From Pantoea ananatis LMG 2665 (GTDB lineage Bacteria; Pseudomonadota; Gammaproteobacteria; Enterobacterales; Enterobacteriaceae), in the NCBI RefSeq assembly GCF_000710035.2, contig NZ_JMJJ01000009.1, forward strand, positions 62,001-126,000: 64,000 nucleotides of DNA. Direction: 5' to 3'. The notes beneath the pieces were generated by a model that saw only the letters and a program-made list of their open reading frames with translations, did not search any database and was not told the DNA's origin. Both the position numbers and the translations under genes were made by a program. Below, one piece after another: positions 1 through 8,589 of this stretch (the first letter of the stretch is position 1; every line of letters starts with the position of its first letter).

Positions 1-1
1 A

Positions 2-763
2 CTGGGAATCAGGCTGTTTGACAGAACCACTCGCCGGGTCACGCTGACGCTTTATGGTCAGACGTTTGCCGCACGTTCAGAGCAGCTTCTGATCAACTTT
101 GAAGAAGTTATGGCGGATATCAGTAAAGTCAGTCAGGACAGAACAGGCCTGGTGACGGTGGCCACAGTGCCGTCTGCTGCCTATTACTTTATGCCGGATG
201 TGATCCGCCGCTTTCAGGCCCGCTATCCCAGAGTACGTGTCAAAATCATTGACAGTAGCGCAGGCAACGTCATAGAGGCCGTCACCAGCGGTCAGGCAGA
301 TTTTGGCATTTGCTTCTCGGGTAATCCGCCGCCTGACACTGAATTTTTACCGCTGGTTGAGGATGTTTACGTGGTTGCCTGTCGGCACGATCATCCTCTT
401 GCCAGCCGTAAAAGTCTGACGTGGCAAGAGTTTTATCAGCAGGATTACGTGGGGCTGGATAAAACTTCAGGCAATCGTAACCTACTTGATTCCGCGCTGG
501 GCCATGTCGTTCCCGCGCGTCCGAGTATCTGCGAAACCCGGCATGTCACAACCATGTTAGGGATGGTTGAAGCGGGAATCGGCATTGCTGCCGTTCCCGC
601 GATGTCGATGCCGTCATCAGGCCATTCGGTGCTGGTTCATCTGCCGCTTACCGATCCGGTAGTGAAACGCACCGTTGGCCTGATCCGGCGCAGCGGACGC
701 ATTCAGTCCTACATTGCCGCTGAACTGGAAAAGCTAATTACTGAACGGTATCACTCTGCTTAG
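2..763 (+). CDS. LysR-family transcriptional regulator, 5' truncated
   Basis: The reading frame is open from the first bases of the window, so this is the last 253 residues of a longer protein. The first visible residues (LGIRLFDRTTRRVTLT) match the end of the LysR winged helix-turn-helix, and the helix-turn-helix itself lies outside. The rest is a type-2 periplasmic-binding-like effector domain, with the usual beginning (GLVTVATVPSAAYYFMPDVIRRF) and the glycine-rich MVEAGIGIAAVP segment near the C-terminus. An internal ATG at 110 is not the true start. The gene converges on, and overlaps by 26 bp, the binding-protein gene that follows. It may regulate the adjacent citA operon, but this is inferred from position only and the effector is unknown. 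Confidence 0.9.
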   Translation: MGIRLFDRTTRRVTLTLYGQTFAARSEQLLINFEEVMADISKVSQDRTGLVTVATVPSAAYYFMPDVIRRFQARYPRVRVKIIDSSAGNVIEAVTSGQADFGICFSGNPPPDTEFLPLVEDVYVVACRHDHPLASRKSLTWQEFYQQDYVGLDKTSGNRNLLDSALGHVVPARPSICETRHVTTMLGMVEAGIGIAAVPAMSMPSSGHSVLVHLPLTDPVVKRTVGLIRRSGRIQSYIAAELEKLITERYHSA

Positions 764-1544
764 CAGGCTGCTGCGCTTTGACCGAGTGCAGGCCCGTGGC
801 ATGGACCACTTCCTGAGCCGGAGCTGACGCCAGGAAATCAAGTAGCGCTTTGCCTTCCTCTGGATGCTCAGCTTTGGCTGGCACGGCGCCGGCAAATCGG
901 GTGATGTACTGCACGTCGTCAGGCAGTTCGCCTACAAAGGTCACGCCCGGCACCGGCAGGAGCTCACTCACCTGCTGGAAGCCCAGCGCATAGTGGCCTT
1001 TTGCCACTTCAGACGCCACCGGAATGCGCTCCACTTCGTGGGCTTTGCCTTTGACCTTGTCTTCAATGCCTAACTTTTTAAACAACTGATTGCTAACGTA
1101 TTGACCGCTGGCGCTGTCGGAATAGGCAATGGATTTAGCATTCAGCAGGGTTTTACGCAGTGTGTCATCCGTTTTGATATCGGGTTTGGCATCTCCCTTC
1201 TTCACCACAATGCCGATCGGCGAATCGGCCAGCTCAACGCGTGAACCTGGTTTGATCCACCGGTCTTTTTCCAGCTGACTGAGCGCATCGCCCACCATAA
1301 TCACCACGTCGGCTTTTTCCCCGCGCGCCAGTCGGTTGGGGATCGCCTGCGGGGTTTTGCCCATGGAAGGCCCGGACACCAGAATAATTTTATCGCCACT
1401 TTTCGCTTCAAACTGAGGCGTCAGTTTTTCCAGCGCGGCTTTGAAGCCGCCAGAAATCATCACGGTCACATCTTTTGCCAGCACCGCGGTGCTGACCGAC
1501 GAAAGAACCAACGTGGCAAGGAGTGAACGGTAAATTATTTTCAT
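738..1544 (-). CDS. Periplasmic substrate-binding protein, ModA-like (orphan)
   Basis: This 268-residue protein begins with a clear Sec signal peptide (MKIIYRSLLATLVLSS, likely cleaved after VLA, residue 23). The mature part looks like the ModA/extracellular solute-binding type-11 fold: a VTVMISGGFKAALEKLTPQFEAKSG start, a SGPSMGKTPQAIPNRLARGEKADVV segment and a late SASGQYVSNQLFKKLGI motif. It follows citA on the same strand after 15 bp, so the two are probably cotranscribed. No ABC permease or ATPase gene is nearby, which is odd for a binding protein. It may bind an organic anion and act with CitA or in sensing. The family is fairly sure and the ligand unknown. Confidence 0.8.
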   Translation of the reverse strand: MKIIYRSLLATLVLSSVSTAVLAKDVTVMISGGFKAALEKLTPQFEAKSGDKIILVSGPSMGKTPQAIPNRLARGEKADVVIMVGDALSQLEKDRWIKPGSRVELADSPIGIVVKKGDAKPDIKTDDTLRKTLLNAKSIAYSDSASGQYVSNQLFKKLGIEDKVKGKAHEVERIPVASEVAKGHYALGFQQVSELLPVPGVTFVGELPDDVQYITRFAGAVPAKAEHPEEGKALLDFLASAPAQEVVHATGLHSVKAQQPAKQSDTVQ

Positions 1545-1559
1545 TATGTAAGCCCTGAC

Positions 1560-2861
1560 TTAATGTTTAACGGCGGTTTGCAGATTGACCGTGCTGCGAC
1601 GGTACAGGTACAGCGTTGCCAGTAAGGCGCAGACGGCAGCGAAGCTCATCCAGTAACCCGGAGAGGCTTTATCGCCGGTGTACTCAATTAATGCTGTTGA
1701 AATCACCGGCGTGAATCCGCCAAAGATGGCGGTCGCGAGGCTGTAAGCCAGTGAAAAGCCTGCTACTCGCACCTCAGCTGGCATGATCTCGGTAAGTGCC
1801 GGAATCATCGCGCCGTTGTACAGGCCATAAATAAATGACAGCCACAGCAGGACAGTGAGCATCATAGAGAAGCTGGGGGCAGCAGCCAGCATCGTCAGGG
1901 CAGGATACGCGGTCGCCAGCGCGATCAGCGTCATGCTGACCAGGACGGGTTTACGTCCAAAACGGTCAGACAGCGCCCCGCCAACCGGCAGCCACAAAAA
2001 GTTAGAGATGGCGACCAGCAGCGTAACCAGCAGGCTGTCCGAGGCGCTGAGCATCAGCACTTTCTTGCCGAAAGTAGGCGCATAAACGGTGATCAGATAG
2101 AACGCGGTGGTGGTCATCGCCACCATCAGCATGCCGGCAATCACAACCTGCCAGTTGGCCAGAAGGGTTTTAAACACGTCGCGCATCGCCAGGTGATGAC
2201 GACGGGCGTTAAATTCCTGGGTTTCTTCGAGCTTGCGGCGCAGAAAGAAAATGAAAGGCACAATCATGCAGCCAAACAGGAACGGAATGCGCCAGCCCCA
2301 CTCACGAATCGCGCTCTCTTCCAGCACGGCATTCAGGGCAAAACCCATCGCGGCGGCAACCATAATGGCAACCTGCTGGCTACCGGACTGCCAGCTGGTG
2401 TAAAAGCCTTTACGGCCCGGCGTGGCGATCTCAGCCAGATAAACGGAAACGCCGCCCAGTTCGGCTCCGGCAGAGAAACCCTGTAACAGGCGGCCGGTTA
2501 ACACCAGCATCGGTGCCCAAAGCCCAATGCTTTGGTAAGACGGAATCAGGACGATCAGGAAGGTGCCCGCCGCCATAATTGACAGGGTAACAATCAGACC
2601 TTTACGTCGGCCGACCTTATCAATGTATGCGCCCAGCACTACAGCACCAATGGGGCGCATCAGGAAACCCGCGCCGAACACGGCAAAGGTCATCATCAGT
2701 GAGGCAAATTCACTGCTCGCAGGAAAGAAGGTGTGAGCAATATAGGTGGCATAAAAGCCGAACAGGAAAAAGTCGAACTGCTCCAGAAAGTTGCCTGAGG
2801 TAACACGTAATATGGCGCCGGTTCGGGCGCGGGTGGTCATAGGTGAAGTCGAGGAATGCAT
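1560..2861 (-). CDS. citA: Citrate-proton symporter, CitA-type MFS transporter
   Basis: A 433-residue major facilitator protein with about 12 membrane segments. The N-terminal stretch [21 protein letters not shown] and the following [20 protein letters not shown] loop match the CitA/TcuC citrate and tricarballylate transporters of enterobacteria closely, as does [11 protein letters not shown] in the middle. CitA takes up citrate with protons across the inner membrane. The ATG start has a GGAG ribosome site a few bases upstream. It heads a two-gene unit with the downstream orphan binding protein. No citrate lyase genes are seen here, so the citrate would have to enter the TCA cycle directly. 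Tricarballylate or another tricarboxylate remains possible as substrate. Confidence 0.85.
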   Translation of the reverse strand: MHSSTSPMTTRARTGAILRVTSGNFLEQFDFFLFGFYATYIAHTFFPASSEFASLMMTFAVFGAGFLMRPIGAVVLGAYIDKVGRRKGLIVTLSIMAAGTFLIVLIPSYQSIGLWAPMLVLTGRLLQGFSAGAELGGVSVYLAEIATPGRKGFYTSWQSGSQQVAIMVAAAMGFALNAVLEESAIREWGWRIPFLFGCMIVPFIFFLRRKLEETQEFNARRHHLAMRDVFKTLLANWQVVIAGMLMVAMTTTAFYLITVYAPTFGKKVLMLSASDSLLVTLLVAISNFLWLPVGGALSDRFGRKPVLVSMTLIALATAYPALTMLAAAPSFSMMLTVLLWLSFIYGLYNGAMIPALTEIMPAEVRVAGFSLAYSLATAIFGGFTPVISTALIEYTGDKASPGYWMSFAAVCALLATLYLYRRSTVNLQTAVKH

Positions 2862-3362
2862 CGGTATCTCCAGTTTATCATTGACGCTTTTTGCCGCGTC
2901 TGTTGCTGAAGACTGGATCAGGAAAATAAAGTAAATAAGCGCAATAAACTCATCGACTAATGCGTACTGTGCATCAATAACCCTAAGCCATTACCTGAGG
3001 CTATGTGTAACAAGCCTTTAACAACATGGCGGGATAAACGGTCACCGGTAAACACGGAAAAACGGAATGCGTGTTTTGTGACAAGGTTCATACGGGTTTT
3101 TGAAGGCGAGCGGGCAGCGTAACGCGATTGTCAGGTTTTATCGGGCGTGCCGGGCGCTGGCCTGGCAGGAGCTAAACTCGCAGCCCGTGGACCTGATCTC
3201 CCGCCCTTACCTGAGACCGCCAGGGGATGACAACATGCCGTTTGCAACGCGCCAATGCCGATCGGCCCTATACGGGAACCTCCGATCGGCAATGGGTTAT
3301 CGTTGTTGGAGACAGAATGCGCGTCTGTTATCCGCAGGATGAGATCACTGTTAGGGTTATGC
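2862..3362. other. Intergenic region, 501 bp, no gene seen
   Basis: This stretch separates citA from the porin gene. It should hold the citA promoter (minus strand). An 80-codon open frame on the plus strand (3100-3342) has no ribosome site or family resemblance and I do not count it as a gene. The only structure I see is the inverted repeat at 3252-3295. Confidence 0.6.
3252..3295. repeat. Inverted repeat, 14-bp arms with one mismatch
   Basis: The arms TGCCGATCGG (3256-3265) and CCGATCGGCA (3282-3291) are perfect complements around a 16-nt spacer, and three further bases pair on each side after one mismatch. It lies just downstream of the porin stop codon (read on the minus strand) but has no T-tract, so it is not a typical terminator. 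It may be an mRNA 3'-end stabiliser or a protein site. Confidence 0.6.
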
Positions 3363-4742
3363 CTAAAACCAGGCTTCCCACATCGCGCCTAGATTAAAGT
3401 CGTCCAGTATTTCGTTCTCCCTGCCGTTCACGCGAGCGGTGCGCGCATTGTCCACTTTGCCCCCGGTGACATAGAAGCGCAGCATAGGACGAAACTCCGG
3501 CCCCATGGCAATGGCGATATTTTGCGACAGAGTCAGCTTCCAGCCATGGTTACTGCCGCCTTCATCGTAGTTAACGCGCTGATAACCGGCTTCCAGCCAG
3601 GTGGAATGGACGTCATTCCAGAAATACATTGGGCGGACAATTGCGGCGTAGTTCTTCCGGTTATCGCTTTTCAGCCGACTGTTATCGTAGTCGTGATAAC
3701 CCAACAAATACTCGACCTGTGCCTGCGGGCTAAACAGATGCTTACCCTCAAAGCTGGTATACACAGTGCTGAGGCCCTCGGTTTTGCTGTAAACGCTGTT
3801 ATCCGAATTGTCAGAATAGCGGGCAATCACTTTATTCACGCCATGGTCGTTAGTGTGGCTCAGTACAAACGCACCCTGCCAGGCTTTCAGGCGGTCCTCA
3901 CTGTCTACGGCTTTAGAGTCGAAACCGTAATTAGCGTACAGCTCCAGATCGAGTGCGCCCAGCTTGATGCCGTGAATTTTAGAGGTGGCAGCGTAGTTGC
4001 CTTTATCCCCGGTACCTGAACCTCCCGTACAGGTGATGCGCGAGGGATTAGACTCATCGCTGAGCACTTCAGGGCTACAGGATTCCACGGCAGCGACGGC
4101 GGCCACGTCAAATTTTATCCCGCCCACATCGAAGTTCTTCACGCCCGCGCCTTGGCCATCATGGTTCATCCAGAAATAATCATTGATGTTCTGCTGCGGG
4201 CGCTGATGAAAGTCCCGTCCGGCCCAGAGATAAGCATCAGGATTTGATGCAAGCACATTCGTCACGCCGGCATAGGCCTTTTTCAGATTCACCTCGTCGC
4301 CCCAGTGATCGATCATCACATTGACATCCCAGATAGCCCCACTTTGGCTTTTAAACGCCTTTGAGAGCTGGAATTCGCCACCGTTGCCTTCGTTGCCCAG
4401 ACGGCCAATGCCGGAGGCACCGTTATAAGAACCGTCCACGGCTACATATTTCTGATCGCCGCTTTGATAGTGCGCACCGTAGCGCGCATAGCCGCTGAAC
4501 GTGACGCCAAAGGGGATTGCCATATCCGGTGACTGGGCCGGGCTTTGCGGGTCGGTCACCACGTCCGTTTTTTTCGCTACGGCCGCATCCATTTTCGCCT
4601 GACGTTCGGCCAGGGCTTTATCAACGGCTTTGGCGACGATGGCGTCGATCTGTTCCTGCGTAAACTCCTGTGCAGCGGCGACGGCAGGGCACAGCGCGGC
4701 GATCACCGCCAGAGGTAATGGAAGTTTTCGAATAATATTCAT
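3363..4742 (-). CDS. LamB-type carbohydrate porin (BglH/ScrY-like)
   Basis: A 459-residue outer-membrane protein. It has a signal peptide (MNIIRKLPLPLAVIAALCPAVAAA) and then a charged, probably helical segment of about 40 residues (EQIDAIVAKAVDKALAERQ), as in ScrY and BglH. The barrel opens with GYARYGAHYQSGD, the typical LamB first strand, and closes with a C-terminal phenylalanine (AMWEAWF) used for outer-membrane assembly. Family members are trimeric 18-strand sugar channels. It is the last gene of the beta-glucoside PTS cluster, 183 bp after the IIA gene, and presumably admits aryl-beta-glucosides or cellobiose. The long gap with a strong hairpin suggests separate control of its dose. Confidence 0.85.
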   Translation of the reverse strand: MNIIRKLPLPLAVIAALCPAVAAAQEFTQEQIDAIVAKAVDKALAERQAKMDAAVAKKTDVVTDPQSPAQSPDMAIPFGVTFSGYARYGAHYQSGDQKYVAVDGSYNGASGIGRLGNEGNGGEFQLSKAFKSQSGAIWDVNVMIDHWGDEVNLKKAYAGVTNVLASNPDAYLWAGRDFHQRPQQNINDYFWMNHDGQGAGVKNFDVGGIKFDVAAVAAVESCSPEVLSDESNPSRITCTGGSGTGDKGNYAATSKIHGIKLGALDLELYANYGFDSKAVDSEDRLKAWQGAFVLSHTNDHGVNKVIARYSDNSDNSVYSKTEGLSTVYTSFEGKHLFSPQAQVEYLLGYHDYDNSRLKSDNRKNYAAIVRPMYFWNDVHSTWLEAGYQRVNYDEGGSNHGWKLTLSQNIAIAMGPEFRPMLRFYVTGGKVDNARTARVNGRENEILDDFNLGAMWEAWF

Positions 4743-4761
4743 GGCTATCTCGTTTGCACAG

Positions 4762-4797
4762 CGTTATTCGGGTTGATGATGTTCAACCCGAATAACG
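4762..4797 (-). repeat. Strong hairpin between PTS IIA gene and porin
   Basis: The arms CGTTATTCGGGTTGA (4762-4776) and TCAACCCGAATAACG (4783-4797) are perfectly complementary over 15 bp with a 6-nt loop. The hairpin lies 20 bp ahead of the porin start. No T-tract follows on the minus strand, so it is more likely an mRNA processing or stabilising element, or an operator, than a simple terminator. Confidence 0.65.
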
Positions 4798-4925
4798 ACG
4801 TGTGTTAATGATCAGACAATAACCATCCTGCGCGGGTTTATTGATGACCAGGGCAAGTTGATTTTTATATTATGTTATTTCCAGAGGTTTTTTGTTTTTC
4901 AGCCGATCTCCTGTCATGTTTTTTA

Positions 4926-5228
4926 TTAACGTTGGTAGAGATAAACAATTTCTTCTGCCAGTTCACGTGCCAGCATTGAGGTCATTAAATGATCCTGAGC
5001 ATGGACCATAATTAAGGTCATTGGCTGGCGGGCTTCACCTGCGTCCTGCTCTATTAATCGGGTTTGCATTTGATGCGCGGTGCGGGAATAGTCGTCGGCC
5101 TCCTTTAGCCGGGCTTTTGCCTCATCAACGTCACCCTTTCGCGCTGCCTGAAGGGCTTCAAAGCACAGGCTGCGGGCATGCCCGGCATTGACAATAATCG
5201 TCATTACCGCGTCTTCAAGTTCAATCAT
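4926..5228 (-). CDS. PTS lactose/cellobiose-family IIA component (ChbA-like)
   Basis: A small (100-residue) helical IIA protein of the lactose/chitobiose PTS family. Phosphate passes from HPr to its histidine in the conserved MVHAQDHLMTSM segment near residue 76, and then to the IIB cysteine. I place the start at the ATG at 5228, which has GAGAG upstream. A TTG at 5243 that overlaps the preceding stop codon would add five residues. It follows the phospho-beta-glucosidase gene closely, so translation is likely coupled. Together with the IIB and IIC genes upstream it completes a permease encoded as separate subunits. Confidence 0.92.
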   Translation of the reverse strand: MIELEDAVMTIIVNAGHARSLCFEALQAARKGDVDEAKARLKEADDYSRTAHQMQTRLIEQDAGEARQPMTLIMVHAQDHLMTSMLARELAEEIVYLYQR

Positions 5229-5239
5229 GATCGTCGCTC

Positions 5240-6622
5240 TCAATTAAAACCGTTATTTTCGGCAACCTCAGCAAACCATTTGCCACTCTTTTTAATCGTA
5301 CGTTTTTGCGTGGCTAAATCTAACTGCACAAAACCGTAACGATTTTTATAACCGTTTAGCCATGACCAGTTATCAATAAATGTCCACATATGATAACCCA
5401 GGCAATGACAGCCTTCGCGAATCCCTTTATGCAGCCATTTAAGATGTTCGGAAACAAATTCGATACGATAATCATCCAGAATTTCACCGTTCTGAATAAA
5501 TCGCTGTTCATTCTCAACGCCCATACCATTTTCAGAAATAAAACAGCGCGGGTTTCCATAATTAACCCGCAGGTTAGTCAGAATATCGTAAATACCGGGC
5601 GCGTAAATTTCCCATCCACGATACGGGTTCATCTGACGGCCTGGCATTTCATAGTGGTCGAATAACCACTCCGGCATAAAGGGCGCTTCAGCATTGACGG
5701 CGCTGTCCCGACACTTCACCCGGCGCGGCTGATAATAGTTCACGCCCAGAAGGTCGATAATGCCGTCGGCAATCAACGCAGCGTCGCCAGGCTGGCAGCG
5801 CGGAAGCTGGTGGTACTGACTCAGTAAGCTCAGCAGATCCACGGGATATTCTCCCTTCAGAACCGGATCCAGAAAGCTGCGGTTAAACAACAGGTCAGCA
5901 TGATGTGCGGCTTGCACATCGGCCGGATTCGCCGATCGTGAATAGGACGGCGTGAGGTTCAGCACCACACCAATGTCACCGTCGTAGCCGCCGTTACGCC
6001 AGGCGCGTACTGCCAGCGCGTGTGCCAGGACTGTGTGCAAGGCCACGTTAGCCGCTCGTCTGAAGTCCACAACGTTGGGATAATGAAAATCGTACAGATA
6101 GCCACCTTCGACCGGCACAATCGGTTCATTGAAGGTAAACCAGTGTTTCACCTTATGGCCGAACAGCGCGAAACAGCGCTGGGCATAGCGGCCAAACGCC
6201 TCAACAACCTCACGGTTCTCCCAGCCGCCTTTGTCCTGCATAGCCAGAGGCATATCGAAATGAAACAGGGTGATAAACGGTGTAATGCCCTGCGCCAGTA
6301 ATGCATCGATGACCTTGTTATAAAAAGCCACGGCGTCAGGATTCACGGCGTCAGTGCCGTCTGGCATCAGGCGCGCCCAGCTCAGCGACGTGCGAAAGCT
6401 GTTGTGCCCTAACTGCTTTAGTAATGCGATATCGTGCTGCCAGTGCTGATAAAAGCCCGAGGTGTCTTGTGGGCCAATGCCTTGATGGAAACGGTGAGGC
6501 TGTTGCGCAAACCAGCGATCCCAGGTGGTAGGGCTTTTACCGCCATTCAGGCTGTCCCCTTCGGCTTGTAACGCCGAGCTGGCGCTGCCCCACCAGAAAT
6601 TTTCAGGAAAACGGTAGTTCAT
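5240..6622 (-). CDS. 6-phospho-beta-glucosidase, GH1 family
   Basis: A full-length (460-residue) glycoside hydrolase family 1 enzyme of the cytoplasm, which cleaves the 6-phospho-beta-glucoside delivered by the PTS. The N-terminal FPENFWWGSASSALQAEG motif is the GH1 signature. The acid/base glutamate is E166 in WFTFNEP and the nucleophile is E364 in FISENGMG. The ATG has a good AAGGAG ribosome site. It sits between the IIC and IIA genes of the PTS operon. Bgl/Asc/Arb-type enzymes share this size. Which natural sugar it handles (cellobiose, arbutin, salicin, gentiobiose) cannot be read from the sequence. Confidence 0.93.
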   Translation of the reverse strand: MNYRFPENFWWGSASSALQAEGDSLNGGKSPTTWDRWFAQQPHRFHQGIGPQDTSGFYQHWQHDIALLKQLGHNSFRTSLSWARLMPDGTDAVNPDAVAFYNKVIDALLAQGITPFITLFHFDMPLAMQDKGGWENREVVEAFGRYAQRCFALFGHKVKHWFTFNEPIVPVEGGYLYDFHYPNVVDFRRAANVALHTVLAHALAVRAWRNGGYDGDIGVVLNLTPSYSRSANPADVQAAHHADLLFNRSFLDPVLKGEYPVDLLSLLSQYHQLPRCQPGDAALIADGIIDLLGVNYYQPRRVKCRDSAVNAEAPFMPEWLFDHYEMPGRQMNPYRGWEIYAPGIYDILTNLRVNYGNPRCFISENGMGVENEQRFIQNGEILDDYRIEFVSEHLKWLHKGIREGCHCLGYHMWTFIDNWSWLNGYKNRYGFVQLDLATQKRTIKKSGKWFAEVAENNGFN

Positions 6623-6634
6623 TTTATGGGCTCC

Positions 6635-7972
6635 TTAAGCCTGTGGATGACCGGGCACGGGTTGGCCTGCAGGGGGCGCATCCTTGATTTTTTTCTCTTC
6701 TGCTTTAATCAGGCTGCGTTCATAGGCACGCAGGAAGGGTAAGTACATCAGCGCCGACATCAGCATACAAATCAGGCACATCACCAGCGGGCTTAGCGCC
6801 CAGTTAGCGGCCCAGGAGGCACCGATCGGGGCGGGCGTGGTCCATGGCGTAAGCGAAACCACCTGGGCGATCCAGCCGAGTTTCGTGGCGGTATAAGCCA
6901 GCACGGCATTAATCATTGGAACGCAGACGAAGGGGATAAACAGCAGCGGGTTCATGATGACCGGCGCACCAAACAGGATGGGCTCATTGATATTAAAAAA
7001 GCTGGGCACCACGCCCATTTTGCCAATGGTGCGTAAATGTAGCACCCGGCTACGCAGCAGTAAGAAGGCCAGCGGTAAGGTGGAGCCCACTCCGCCAATC
7101 AGCAGGTAGTGATCCCAGAACCCCTGTAGATAGACATGCGGCAGCGCGGCTCCCGCCGCCAGGGCGGCCTGGTTAGCAGAGAGGTTAGCCATCCAGAAGG
7201 GATTCATAATGCCGGTGACGATCAGTGCACCATGAATACCGGCAAACCAGAAAATCTGACACAGCAGGACGGAAAGCAAAATGGCTGGCAAAGAGTCCGA
7301 AGCCGAAACCAGCGGCTCCAGCAAATGCATGATCGCCTGTGGCATAATCATGCCGGTTTGCGCTTCGATAAACAGGTTGAGCGGATGTAACGTTGCGATA
7401 ATCACCAGTACCGGGATCAGAATCTCGAAGGAGCGTGCCACGCCGGTAGGCACTTCTTTCGGCAGGCGGATCGTGACATTATTTTGTTTTAGCCAGGCAT
7501 AAACCCGGGTGGCGTAAATGGCGGTAATCAAGGCAGTAAAAATTCCCTGACCGGAAAGATACTGGGTAGAGATCTTTTCATCCGCATAAGGCGCGGCCAC
7601 CAGTAAAAACGCCATAAATGCCAGCAAACCCGACATGATGGGGTCCAGATTAAACTGGCGGCCCAGGCTGGCACCAATCCCGACCGAGATAAAAAAGGTC
7701 ATAACGCCCATGCTGAGATTAAACGGCAGCATCAGCTGTTGGCGATAAGTGATGGAAAAGTCCAGCCAGGCACGGGCAACGCTGTTGGTGGTGTCCGCTG
7801 AAAACGGCGGGAAGATAAATACCAACATAAACGATCCAATAATCATAAACGGTAGCGCCGCCGTAAAGCCGTCACGAATCGCTATCACATACTTTTGCTG
7901 ACCTAACTTTCCGGCGAGTGGCGTAATGGACTGTTCAATTACCGTCACCATCGACTGATATAACGAACTCAT
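6635..7972 (-). CDS. PTS lactose/cellobiose-family IIC permease
   Basis: A 445-residue membrane protein of the EIIC lactose/cellobiose type (ChbC-like), with about ten hydrophobic segments. Diagnostic segments are IAIRDGFTAALPFMIIGS near the N-terminus, FWFAGIHGALIVTGIMNP in the middle and PSFFNINEPILFGAPVIMNP in the C-terminal half, which holds the sugar-binding glutamate in the NEP motif. It moves the sugar across the inner membrane while the IIB protein phosphorylates it. The gene lies 12 bp after the IIB gene and 12 bp before the phospho-beta-glucosidase gene, so it is part of one transcript. Confidence 0.93.
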   Translation of the reverse strand: MSSLYQSMVTVIEQSITPLAGKLGQQKYVIAIRDGFTAALPFMIIGSFMLVFIFPPFSADTTNSVARAWLDFSITYRQQLMLPFNLSMGVMTFFISVGIGASLGRQFNLDPIMSGLLAFMAFLLVAAPYADEKISTQYLSGQGIFTALITAIYATRVYAWLKQNNVTIRLPKEVPTGVARSFEILIPVLVIIATLHPLNLFIEAQTGMIMPQAIMHLLEPLVSASDSLPAILLSVLLCQIFWFAGIHGALIVTGIMNPFWMANLSANQAALAAGAALPHVYLQGFWDHYLLIGGVGSTLPLAFLLLRSRVLHLRTIGKMGVVPSFFNINEPILFGAPVIMNPLLFIPFVCVPMINAVLAYTATKLGWIAQVVSLTPWTTPAPIGASWAANWALSPLVMCLICMLMSALMYLPFLRAYERSLIKAEEKKIKDAPPAGQPVPGHPQA

Positions 7973-7984
7973 AATGACACCTTT

Positions 7985-8299
7985 CTAGTGTGCCGCTTCA
8001 ATAAGCGACAGAGCGTAATCCAGCACCTTGTCACCGCGTTGCATGCCGTAGTCCGTCATATTGATGGCCTGGACAGGAATGCCGTGGGTGGCAGCTTTTT
8101 CTGAGAGCGTGGTTAACATGTACTTCACTTGCGGACCGAGCAGAACGACCTGATAGTTTGGAAACTGCGCATCAAATTCGGAAACGCCCCAGGCATCGAT
8201 CTGCACACTCAGCCCGCGCTGGTTCGCAACGTCGACCATCTTGCGGACTAAAAGACTCGTGGACATTCCTGCTGAACAACACAACATAATCCTGATCAT
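7985..8299 (-). CDS. PTS lactose/cellobiose-family IIB component
   Basis: A 104-residue cytoplasmic IIB protein. The phosphocysteine is C8 in the signature CSAGMSTSLLV, preceded by a second cysteine (C7). The later VVLLGPQVKYML segment is also typical of ChbB-like proteins. The start is preceded by an excellent AAGGAGGGT ribosome site. It is the first gene of the minus-strand operon IIB-IIC-glucosidase-IIA-porin, and its promoter region shares the divergent space with the LacI-type regulator gene. Confidence 0.93.
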   Translation of the reverse strand: MIRIMLCCSAGMSTSLLVRKMVDVANQRGLSVQIDAWGVSEFDAQFPNYQVVLLGPQVKYMLTTLSEKAATHGIPVQAINMTDYGMQRGDKVLDYALSLIEAAH

Positions 8300-8353
8300 G
8301 AGTAACCCTCCTTTGCGTATAAAACGTGTTACAGACTTGATTTGATATGATAC

Positions 8354-8367
8354 GGAAACCGGTTTCC
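8354..8367. promoter_or_regulatory. LacI-type operator for PTS operon
   Basis: GGAAACCGGTTTCC is a perfect 14-bp palindrome with the central CG typical of LacI/GalR operators. It lies about 55 bp upstream of the IIB start, where it would overlap the operon promoter. Likely bound by the divergent LacI-family protein. Confidence 0.75.
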
Positions 8368-8385
8368 ATTTGATGCAAACGGAAG

Positions 8386-8401
8386 TGTGACAGGCATCAT
8401 G
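8386..8401. promoter_or_regulatory. Possible CRP site
   Basis: TGTGACAGGCATCATG has a full left half-site (TGTGA) and a partial right half (TCATG for TCACA). It is upstream of the PTS operon operator, which fits catabolite activation, but the match is imperfect. Confidence 0.4.
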
Positions 8402-8475
8402 ATCCCCGTTAAATAAACATTTTTCTTACGATTCAGATCACGTAATTTCAAGCTATTGTCGATAATTGAGAAGAA

Positions 8476-8494
8476 ATGGAAAATCGGTTTCCAT
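8476..8494. promoter_or_regulatory. Second LacI-type operator, near regulator gene
   Basis: ATGGAAAATCGGTTTCCAT repeats the half-sites of the operator at 8354-8367 (GGAAA/GTTTCC), with an imperfect centre. It is about 115 bp from the first site, so one tetramer could bridge both by looping. It probably controls the regulator's own gene. Confidence 0.65.
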
Positions 8495-8589
8495 GAAAAA
8501 ACGAAAAAGCTATACTGCCGGTGATGATTATTTGAGCCGCAGGATTAGGGCGTTTTTCAGGGATTCAGCGGGGTTTTCAGGGGAAAAGA

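Noticed and set aside
3100..3342. 80-codon plus-strand frame between citA and the porin gene
   Set aside because: No ribosome site, no recognisable family and a composition typical of chance frames; it also covers the inverted repeat.
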